Below, piece by piece: positions 55,413-64,000 of a DNA stretch of 64,000 nucleotides; position 1 is the stretch's first letter; each line of letters begins with the position of its first letter. The stretch covers positions 3,974,389 to 4,038,388 of the forward strand of contig CM035309.1 in assembly GCA_002900995.3 (NCBI GenBank). The letters run 5' to 3'. A program made the translations under genes and the position numbers. The notes beneath the pieces are model-generated. The model worked only from the letters and a program-made list of their open reading frames with translations. It did no database searches and was not told the DNA's origin. This DNA is from Ganoderma boninense (Eukaryota; Basidiomycota; Agaricomycetes; Polyporales; Polyporaceae).

Positions 55413-56950
55413 ACTCCGAGGCGGACGTGATGGATACTGTACAGTTCAGCATGACTATATCAACCCAAGGCTGCTTATGTCCCCGGAGGGCCGCTGTGTG
55501 TGCGGCGTTGGAAGGAACAGACATAGCATGGGAGGATGCAGTGAAGAAAAGATGCAGGATTGAGCAGATGAGGTCGATGGGCCACCGTGACTTGGAGTCC
55601 AATACTACCCCGGGCTTGGCTTTCTCTCCGGAGTCTCCATCCGTTCCCCGAGTCTTGGGAGCACCATCAACTGCCCCTCGGAGCTTGTCTTTGGGGACGT
55701 ACTACTAGATTACGATGAGACGAGAAAGGTAACGGAATGCAGCAGAGTAGTACCAGAAGTAGAACGGGACGTGTAGGGCCATTCGGGACCGGACTATGTT
55801 GTTCGGTAGCCCGACCTCCTCGCCGAGCGCTGGCCCAGGCAGTGGCACTGCAGTGGGCCGGATGTCGACCGTGGGAGTTCGGCAGATTGGGTCAGCATCG
55901 TGTGTCTCTGCGCCGCCTCCTTTACCTCCAGTTTGCCTCCAACCGTCCTCATGGCCTTGCTGCGCATACTGCAATTCGTATCCCCCTATTCATGTTTTTC
56001 AATGGGATACTACGGAGCTTTTGCAGATATTGGCCCAACATCCTCGGGTCTTACAACTACTAGATGACACGTCACACTAGGTCAGACTTGATCGAACGCA
56101 AACGCAAACTCTTCCCAGCCTCGAGGCCCGCGAGTGCGCATGGCCAATCCTGCCGCACTGGTGGTAGATACAAGCGTTGGTACGTTTGTGTTTTTAGTTT
56201 CACGGCCCCACAGCCAAACACTCGCAGTTGAAGCGTTCCGAATGCATATAGCCGTTTCGTATGCACCCCAGGTCTCTTGATCGAACCTTCTTAGCCTGAG
56301 TGGTTACGCGGCTACGAACCGATCGCCTTCTCCTTCTCGCGCGCGCGGGAGTCTGTTCTACTTGGAAGCCCGATGTCGTGGTTATCGCCCGCTCGTGGCT
56401 GCGATCGTACAGCCATCCTCCTCGCGTCCTCAGTAGCGCCGCACCTCGCTATGCTGCCTCTGCCCGGGTATGTTGAGGTGGAGGGATCTTTTTATAACCA
56501 TCGTCTGTGCGTACAGCCCCCGACTCCTGTGGTCTTCTGTGGTCTTCCTGTGGTCTTCCTGTGGTTCATTGGCTGAGCGAGCGGTGTATGTGCCCACCTC
56601 CACTGCCGGCCCCACGAAGCCACGATAATATTGTCCCTGGAGAAGGACTTGCGACGCATGCCTATCACATCACACAGGGGTAGCTGTGACTGTGGTCTCC
56701 CTTCTCTTAGACTGTGTTTGTGAGGCGTGGGGCGCGAAGGGTAGCGAGTGAGGCGTGGGCCTGGTATGCTCCCTGGGGGCGACATGTCATCTAGAAGCGG
56801 GGGCGCCAGGACTGAGTATTGAGTACTGAGGCAGTAATAAGGCCTGAGGCCCGGAACTAAATACGGGTATCCGCAGTCTTGCGCAGCGGAATTTGTGTCC
56901 AAGACCACCGTTAGATTTCGTACACATACAACGAGGGGGGCGATCCCTCT
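55413..56950. other. no gene recognised
   Basis: About 1.5 kb between paralogues 4 and 5. A TAGCCTGAGTGGTTA stretch at about 56293 resembles a tRNA A box but has no B box. A TGTGGTCTTC-type short repeat occurs at about 56528-56563. No gene supported. Confidence 0.45.
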
Positions 56951-57110
56951 GCAAGACGATCGCAAGGCGGATGCAAGGTGGAGCGCGAGCGCTAGAGGCC
57001 TCGGACCGAGCTGGGTCGCGGATGCGTTGACCTTCGTACGCACTTGCATACTGATTGGCCCCGTCATCCGGACGGGTTTTCTTCCTAGGAACCCCCCTGT
57101 ATACATATAG
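56950..57110 (+). promoter_or_regulatory. conserved promoter of TVP38-like paralogue 5
   Basis: Contains GGCCTCGGACCGAGCTGGG (about 56997-57015) and, about 85 bp further, TATACATATAG (57099-57109) followed by CCCGACCTCGAGTCTG. The same set, in the same order relative to transcription, precedes paralogues 1 and 2. Confidence 0.6.
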
Positions 57111-57165
57111 CCCCCAGCCCGACCTCGAGTCTGCCACACCGATTCGATTCTGTCTCTCTTTCACC

Positions 57166-59232
57166 ATGTTCGCTCTTGCGGCCCTGCTGCGATCGAGGGG
57201 AAGTTCAAGTTCACGAGAGCAAAGTAGTGCTGATATGAGGTGAGCTAGCGCATTTCTGCTTCTCCTTCCTCCTCTTTGACCACCGTCCACGCATAACAGT
57301 TCTCGCCCGAATCCCAACCGGGCTCCTAATAGTGTCCCCCCCTCGTACACCGTCACCCCCAGCGGACCCAAGTATCCCCCCAATGGCTCCGTCCCCATCG
57401 CCGCCCCCGTCCCCCGAGCGCAAAGTGAAGGCGCATATGGTTTTTCCAGGAGTGCGAAGGGCGGCGACGGCGCGCAGGTGGACGTGCGCCAGCTGATGCT
57501 GACGCGCACCCCGAGCCCGACGCCGTCAGAGCAGTACGCGCTGACGCACAAGAGCCGCTCGTGCGACCTCAAGAAGATGTTCGACTTCAAGGGCAACCCC
57601 CGCCAAATACGTGCGTACCCTCATCGTTCTCATGTCCTGGTGTAAGATAGGTATGACATGGGTGTACTTGTACTTTGCAGTGTCTGTCGCGATCGCGGTC
57701 GCGCTGATCGTCGTCTTGATCCTGTTCTTGGTGTTCCAGAAGCGCATCGAGGAGTGGCTGCTCCCTTTCGCGAACTGGATGCGCAAGTAAGCCCAAGCCA
57801 ACCAATCGTCTTCCGCCCGTCGACCGCTCACTCCCATCGTGTCCACCAGCACCCCAGGCGGGTGGCTCATCCCCATCGCGATCATGCTGGTGCTGTCCTT
57901 CCCTCCTGTGAGTAAGCCTTCACGGTTAGACTATCGCGAGGGAGCAGTCCGCTGACCTCGCCGTCGCCCTCGAATACGTGGCACGCAGCTCTTCGGGCAC
58001 GAGATCGTCGCCATCCTCTGTGGAGACGTGTGGGGCGTCGGGATCGGCTTCGGCATCGTCGCGGCGGGCACGATTCTCGGCGAGCTCGCCAACTTCTTGT
58101 GCGTCGCCTTGCCCCTTCTTGCCGTCTCCTTCTCCGGCCTGTACGGTGGCTAACCTGGCGCACGCACACCGCGAAGCGTGTTCAAGTACTGGTGCAGGGC
58201 GCGCGCGAAGCGGACGGAGGAGAAGAACCTCAAGTACGCGCTCCTCGCGCAGGTCGTGCGCGACGGCGGATTCAGGATCCCCGTCATCATGCGCCTCAGC
58301 GCGATCCCTGGACATCGTGCGTCGCCGCTCCTCCTCCTCCACTTTCTTTCCTTGTGTTTGCACGGATGAGGCTGACGGTGCCGGTGGACAGTGCTGACGG
58401 CGATCTTCTCGACGCTCGGCATGAGCCTGTGGGTGTTCCTCGCGGCGGCCATCCTCGGGCTCCCGAAGCAGCTCGCGGTGGTGTACATCGGCTCGTCGGA
58501 GGCGAACCCGGGTGTGTCCCACTCGCCCTCGTCCTCGTTCTCGTTTTCTGATGGACACGACGCGGTGCTTACGGCGGGGCGGGGCTGCAGAGAGCGCGAA
58601 GAAGGCGAAGATCATCAAGATCGTCGTGATCGTGCTCACGGTGCTCGTCACGCACTTCGCGATGCGCTACATCTACCGCAAGATGGACGAGGTCAAGGCG
58701 GGCGTCGTGTACCGCCGCAGGAAGGCCCGGTGCGTCCCGCGATGTCTCCCCTTGCCCCTCTTGCTCCGCTGCTGACTTGGGATTCTGTCCCGTGCTTGCA
58801 CTCCCCACCGCATCCCATAATGGCCACCCTGCATCGCTTTCTCGGACCGACGGCGATCCACCGCTCACCTCGCGCTAACCCCGCCTGCGCACATCCTCGC
58901 TCTGCACCGCCCGTACCTGTGGGTATGCCAGGCAAGCGAAGATGCTCGCTGCGGCGGGGTACGCCGCAGACTCGGACGCCGCCCTCCCCAAGGCCCTCGA
59001 CGCAGACCTCGAGCGCGCGGCTGGGGTCGAGGATATCACCCTCGGCGCCGTCCCGCCCGCCACCAACACGCACACTAGGACTGGCACTGGTGCCCCCGTA
59101 TACTCCGAGTCGAACCTCAAGGTCGACCCGCGGCCGAGCACGAACCCGTTCGGGAGCTCGAGGGACACCGTGGCCAGCACCGCCACAACTGGGGCGCGGG
59201 GCAGCCGGGGGAGGGATGCGGCCTTCCCTTGA
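57166..59232 (+). CDS. TVP38/TMEM64 family (VTT domain) membrane protein, paralogue 5
   Basis: Closest local relative of paralogues 1 and 2. Exons 57166-57239, 57300-57610, 57681-57786, 57850-57907, 57989-58098, 58177-58316, 58392-58511, 58591-58729 and 58932-59232 give 452 aa. The first exon is longer here (MFALAALLRSRGSSSSREQS) because an upstream ATG follows CTTTCACC; paralogues 1 and 2 lack it. The N-tail has LMLTRTPSPTPSEQYALTHK and FDFKGNPRQI. The core shows VSVAIAVALIVVLILFLVFQ, TPGGWLIPIAIMLVLSFPP, LFGHEIVAILCGDVWGVGIG, LKYALLAQVVRDGGFRIPVI, MRLSAIPGH, AIFSTLGMSLWVFLAAAILG, LPKQLAVVYIGSSEA and VLTVLVTHFAMRYIYRKMDE. The tail ends with FGSSRDTVASTA, shared with paralogues 1 and 2. No breaks seen. 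Confidence 0.9.
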
Positions 59233-60501
59233 GGTGGCTTGCGGTCGGATCGATGGAGAGTCGGAGTCGAGAGTTTGAGGGGGTGAGGTGTGTTGTTGTG
59301 CAGGTGCCGAAATTGTGTTGTCCGTGCGGGGTCGGAGTCCAACATGCGTCGACGTGGAGTGTGTAGGAACACTTGCTTTGGCGCCGTTTCGCGGGGTGTA
59401 CGTTTGGACTGTTGACTGATTTTGCGAGTGCTGCTCTGTGATATACTATCATTATTGGAAGATCGGGTTGCGCCTGCGGTCGGCCGCCCTACGCTCGAGC
59501 ACAGTGCACAGTGCCCAGTAGTGAGTGGGCGTGCTGTGCTGTGCTCAGGAATTCTGACTTCTGACTGGGCTTTGTTTTGAGCGCTCGGACCGAGGTCGAT
59601 GAGCTGATGACGTACTCGTGTCAATGTCGGTGCGTAACGGTATTTAGCGAACGCGCGCAGGGAAACTCCAACACTCGAATCAACAATAAGCGTTCACAGC
59701 AGAGCCACGAATTTGACTAGCGGGATCGGCTGTGGGGCTGTTTGATTGGTCGCGGATATGCATCAGGAGAATTCGCAGACTCACCGTGTCGTGTCCGGGG
59801 TATGTGGTGCGGTGCTACGTCGTGTATCACAGCCAAGCAAGAAGTACGCACCGGGTGGATCATAGGCGGCAGCGTGGTGCGCTGCGAAATGTGCGGAGGC
59901 TGCACATTTGAGGTGACTGTACTAGCAATAGTTCGTAACCGTAAACGTGGCCCTTCGGGTGCGCTGTACGCCGAGCTGAGGAGGTCGTGGACGGCAATGT
60001 TGCTAGCCATGCACGGGTGCTTGGGGGAAAGGCGTTCTTGACAGACTGTTCTTCTGCTTTGGTGCGTCAGCTCCCACCTTGCCTGCGGCGGGAGTGGCGG
60101 TTCCATCATCGTCGACGAGGCTCCTAAGTATGGCGATGTAGCGCTAACTCGATCGCTGTCGGTCCGAGGCCTATAGATTTTCGTCAACAGGCATTATAAC
60201 TGTGGCGTAAGTACCTTCACCGACAAAGACTCAGAGTGTGCACAATTGCATGTCTCGATGGAAACGCACTCCGATAAGTGCGGAAGTGGGCCTGGGGGGA
60301 AAGGCCAAAATGGCTTTCGAATTTCGAAGGCGGCGGAGAGCAATTCTCCGGACACCGCCACATGTCCGGCCCGGGATGTGTCGGAAGATCCTGCTGTTCG
60401 AGCCGAGCCCAGTGTCGTTGAAAACATACATACCCGCGCCCGGTCGACGTTGTGAAAGCAGAGCTCGCGACCGTCCTGCGACCGTGCGCACAGCGGCGGA
60501 G

Positions 60502-60522
60502 AATATATATATATATATATAT
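60502..60522 (+). repeat. (AT)n microsatellite
   Basis: About ten AT units. Confidence 0.95.
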
Positions 60523-60570
60523 GATGCAAAGATGACGGGGGAAGGCAGCCGATAGCAATGCTTATGTCCG

Positions 60571-60603
60571 CTTACTTAGTGTTTACTTAGTGTTACTTAG
60601 TGT
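60571..60603 (+). repeat. TTACTTAGTGT tandem repeat, three units
   Basis: Three near-exact copies of TTACTTAGTGT spaced by zero to one base, about 250 bp upstream of paralogue 6. No function evident. Confidence 0.85.
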
Positions 60604-60847
60604 CAGGGCCGACTCGGATGTGAATGACGGACCGCAGCTGCATGTTTTGTGGCTGTTCGACACCCTCGGAACGCGATGCACGCTCTAACCCGCGCCCACT
60701 CTCGATCCCGATGTCTTCCTCTCTTTCCCTCTCCTCGTATCCGATCCAAACCGCGTCGTTCTATATAGCTACGCCCCGTCCCGCCCATGCCGTCTTGTCT
60801 CCTCCCCTCAGTCACCACGCCCTTCCCGCCTCTCCTCCTCCCTCGCC

Positions 60848-62705
60848 ATGTCCTCAGCGTGAGCTTCTCTTCCTTGCATCCCTTCGCGGACAGCGCCGAG
60901 ACTGACGTCGTGCAGGAACACGCAGCTGTATGCGCCCCGTCCGCAGGGCCCGCCCCCCACTCACTTCTACCCTCCTCCCGCCGACAATGCTCTCCACGTC
61001 CCCCCATTGCATCCCTCGCCGTCCCCCTCTCGGACATCCGATGACCACTCCGCCATGGGCTACAAGAAGCAGGACAGGATAGGAGTCGACTACCGCGACG
61101 TTGCGCGCACACCCAGCCCCACGCCCTCCGAAGCAGAGACCCTCGCGAACAAGACGCGAACATGCAACGTCTCCAGCTTCAAGAAGTACATGCACCTCTC
61201 CTACTTCAAAGACCCCAAGAACCTCAGTGCGTCATCTGCGACCGCCGCGCGTCGTTCCTGCCCTGACAACGCCCTGCAGTTTCCTTCATCGTCACGCTGC
61301 TCGTCATTGCCTTCCTCATCGCCTTCGTGGTCGAGCAAAACAACATCGCAAAGGCGCTACGCCCCGCCGGCGTATGGCTCAAAAAGTACGTGCCCTCTTC
61401 CCATCGTCTCAGCGTCCTTCGCATCCTCAAGGAACCCCGTCCCAGAACGCCCGGCGCGTGGCTCATCCCCATCGCCATCATGATCATCCTCTCCTTCCCC
61501 CCGCTCTTCGGCCACGAGCTCGTCGCGCTGCTCTGCGGCGAGTTCTGGGGGCCCTGGATCGGGTTCGGGATCGTCGCGGCGGGCACGATCGTCGGCGAGC
61601 TCGTCACCTTCTAGTACGTCTCTCCACGTAGCCTCCTCCTCTCTCCTCCCTCTCATTTCTCCGCTCCTCCCCCCGTTTCCCCACAGCGTGTTCCGCTACT
61701 GCTGCCACGCGCGCGCGGCGAAGACGGAGGAGAAGAACCTCCGCTACGCGCTCCTCGCCGAGGTCATCCGCGAGGGCGGCCTCCAGATGGCGATCATGGT
61801 CCGCTTCAGCGCCATCCCCGGCCATCGTGCGTCTCCCCTCTGCTGTCCTGATATTCATCCTGCCGCACGCGCCTGACGAATTGCCTTCCTCCGTGCCGCG
61901 CGCCGCGCGCCGCGCACAGTCACGACGGCCATCTTCGCGACGTGCGGGATGGAGGTCTGGGTGTTCCTCGTCGCCGCGTTCGTCGCGCTCCCCAAGCAGT
62001 TCGCGACCGTCTACTTCGGCACGGGCACCGTCGACGCCAACGGCGACAGTAAGCAAGCCCTCCCCCTCCTCCCCCTCCTCTTCCTCCCTCTCCTTCCCGC
62101 ACGCCGCACGCCGCACGGTGCTGACCCCGCCCGCAGTGCAGCTGTCGAAGACGCAGAAGATCGTCAAGTACGTCATCATCACCCTCACCGTGCTCGTCAC
62201 CATCGTCGCCATGCGCTACATCAACGCCAAGATCGACGGCGTCAAGCAGCGCGTCGTCTACCGCCGCCGCAAGGCCCGCCAGGCCCAGCTCGGCCTCTCC
62301 TCGTCCTCCTCCTCTGCCGCCGCCGCCTCCGCGTCCGCGTACTCGTTCCGCCCCTCGCAACAGCCGCACGATGAGGACCTCGAGGACACCGCGCCGCTCG
62401 TGCCGCGCGGCGCTGCCTCCGCCGATGGGTACGCGCGCGTGCCCGAGCCCCAGCCCGCGCACGCGTACCCGAAGCAGTACGATCAGGGGATCCCGACATT
62501 CGCGCCGCCCCGCTCGCCGCCGCCGCCCACGACGACGGCGTACAACCCCGAGGCGCGGTACGACGACGCGTATGGCGGGCGGGACGCGTACGCCACGGGC
62601 GGGCTGCGAACGCCCGCGGCCCTGGGGACTTCGCATGCGCACGCGAACTCGAACTCGGCGTCGCCGCCTGGGTACGCGCTGGACGAGGCGCGCTTGCCTG
62701 CGTGA
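60848..62705 (+). CDS. TVP38/TMEM64 family (VTT domain) membrane protein, paralogue 6 (two introns fewer)
   Basis: The most diverged paralogue. Exons 60848-60858, 60916-61226, 61280-61385, 61446-61613, 61687-61826, 61920-62048 and 62137-62705 give 477 aa in frame. The 168-nt exon equals the 58- and 110-nt exons of the other copies fused, and the intron before the QA(K/Q) tail is also absent. The N-tail is Pro-rich and carries DVARTPSPTPSEAETLANKT. Membrane and VTT parts: FIVTLLVIAFLIAFVVEQ, TPGAWLIPIAIMIILSFPP, LFGHELVALLCGEFWGPWIG, GIVAAGTIVGELVTF, IMVRFSAIPGH, TAIFATCGMEVWVFLVAAFV, LPKQFATVYFGTG and TLTVLVTIVAMRYINAKIDG. The long tail is Ser/Ala-rich, then Pro/Tyr-rich. Its extra length lies entirely in the tail. 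Confidence 0.88.
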
Positions 62706-63154
62706 GAGGGGCGGGTTGCGCGGGTCTGTTTGTGCTGGGGGAGGGGGAGGCTGTTTATGGCATTTGGCTCGGACGCGGCACGTCGTAGACGAGCCCGCTG
62801 CGGTGGTTTCGTCTTCAACTGCTTTCATTGAACATCATCGTCACGACAGGCTACCCCCATGGATTTCTGCGCATATATCCCGTGTTTGTGCGACGATACC
62901 GTATGTTGTATATACCGCCTGTAGACATATTATTTACACACTATGCAGGAGCTGGGGCTTAGGCTTATTGCGTGCCCTCATGATGGTAAGCATGAGCTTG
63001 AGATTGCGGACCTCAATGGGAACGACGGACCACGGTCGCAACTTCTTGCGGGAACCTGGATCAGGCGGAGAAGAATGCGGCGTACCAGCGGGTTTCGACG
63101 GTATGGGTATACTTGGGGCGTTGGAATGAGGGAAATGGGAGCACAGACATCGAT
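62706..63154. other. no gene recognised
   Basis: 3' flank of paralogue 6. No supported exon. Confidence 0.4.
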
Positions 63155-63420
63155 TTATTGACAGTCCATAGGTAAAGCAGGACGGAAGAGATACAGACAG
63201 GACGAGTACTGAGTACTAGTGACGAAGGGAAGTACGAATGGGGGGAGGATGGATGTCCCGACTCTGGTAAGGAAAAACACGCCCTCGCCGTTTCCGACGC
63301 TCGGGAAGATGGCGTGCGCTCCAGCTGAGACGGCAGGACCGTCTGGGACTTGCGGTAGGCTCCTGCGAGAGACGGTGAGTGCGTCGCAGGGGGACAATAG
63401 TGCGAGTCCGGAATGAGTTG
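63155..63420 (-). repeat. dispersed repeat, inverted copy of 34.5-34.75 kb
   Basis: Reverse-complement partner of 34494-34745. The minus-strand frame encodes the same TVSRRSLPQVPDGPAVSAG and AHAIFP-VGNGEG-FFLTRVG blocks and ends a few codons after the shared part (PMDCQ, stop at about 63155). No wider homology surrounds the two copies. Confidence 0.75.
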
Positions 63421-64000
63421 AGGAAAGCGACGCTCGAGCCGCAGGAGAGAATTTATATGCGGGCAGGAGAGACGCCGGCGCCACGTGTCGGCTATGTCGG
63501 CTTCCTCCGGGCGCCCCTGCTCAGAGGTCAGTGAGAATGCCCGAGCAAACATAGTCGACTCTCCGACTACGTTTTGTAATGCTCTGTCTCTGCTCGTTAT
63601 GCACAGCGTCGATCCATAACGCCTTCCTTGCCTTTTCTCTGCGTTTTCCAAAGTCTCGTCTGAATCAAACCCTGCCTGACCCTGGCACCTTGCTTGGCCG
63701 CCTCCCGCTGAACGTGCTTCGGAATCGTACTAGTTGATATGACAGCCGTATCGATTGAAAAGAGAATTGTCTGGTCTTGCTTAATCCAGCTCGAACGACA
63801 TACTGATACTGGGGACACGCAGCGAACGGCGGCAGGGGCTTCTACGAACGCATCATCCACCACCCGAATTGGGGATTGGAATTTGGGCCGCGTGCAAGAG
63901 TTGGTCTTCGAATCCAACGAGCGTGGGTGCAGGAATTTTTGGTGCGTCTTATGTCTGTTTTGGTCCGTTTTACAGAGTGTGGGCGGTCGTTGAGGTGCTG
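63421..64000. other. no gene recognised at window end
   Basis: Open frames here are short and contradictory between strands. A gene entering from the right cannot be excluded. Confidence 0.4.

Larger units (their letters stand above)
59233..60847. other. no gene recognised
   Basis: About 1.6 kb between paralogues 5 and 6. It contains an (AT)n run and a short tandem TTACTTAGTGT repeat near the right end. Open frames have no motifs. Confidence 0.45.

Noticed and set aside
56285..56345. tRNA-like A box (TAGCCTGAGTGGTTA)
   Set aside because: No B box (GGTTCRANTCC) follows at the expected distance and no acceptor stem could be paired.
61920..62828. Long minus-strand open frame opposite VTT paralogue 6
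   Set aside because: It is an Arg/Gly-rich antisense shadow of a GC-rich coding exon with no motif; the plus strand carries the conserved VTT protein.
1..64000. CRISPR array, bacterial operons or a secondary-metabolite cluster
   Set aside because: No regularly spaced repeats. The genes are intron-containing and monocistronic, and no synthase or tailoring enzymes are present.

Overview
This is a window from a filamentous basidiomycete nuclear genome, most likely an Agaricomycete of the polypore type. The evidence is the GC-rich genes split by many 45-120 bp GT-AG introns, the expanded BTB/POZ and HET families, a Plavaka-class DNA transposon carrying a DUF6698 gene, and recognisable fungal genes (SND3/PHO88, an SLM1-type TORC2 effector, an M35 aspzincin protease). 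Two runs of exactly 100 N (6973-7072 and 43092-43191) are scaffold gaps of unknown real size.

Left third (about 0.5-30.1 kb): a tandem segmental duplication. Copy A (about 497-6972) runs in the order gene U (unknown protein), TVP38-like gene (-), BTB gene (+), and ends at the first gap. Copy B starts right after the gap (7073) in the same order, but two mobile elements have split it. A LINE-type non-LTR retrotransposon (about 7.8-15.4 kb, - strand) lies between U and the TVP38-like gene. An 8.7 kb Plavaka element (20002-28714) lies between the TVP38-like and BTB genes. Copy A supplies the uninterrupted reference for both insertions. Sequence just right of the gap (7073 to about 8.7 kb or further) carries many small indels against copy A and looks poorly polished.

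Middle (30-48 kb): a dead BTB fragment, a HET-domain gene with one frame break, an M35 metalloprotease with one frame break, the SLM1 homologue, three more BTB genes or fragments around the second gap, SND3/PHO88, and a small conserved-looking hypothetical gene.

Right (49-63 kb): four further TVP38/VTT-domain membrane protein genes, all on the + strand, spaced about 1.6-1.8 kb apart. With the two in the duplication, the window holds six paralogues. They share intron positions, coding-exon lengths and an N-terminal Arg-Thr-Pro-rich motif. Three also share promoter sequence. No RNA gene or CRISPR array was found. The most notable structures are the VTT-family expansion and the doubly invaded tandem duplication.
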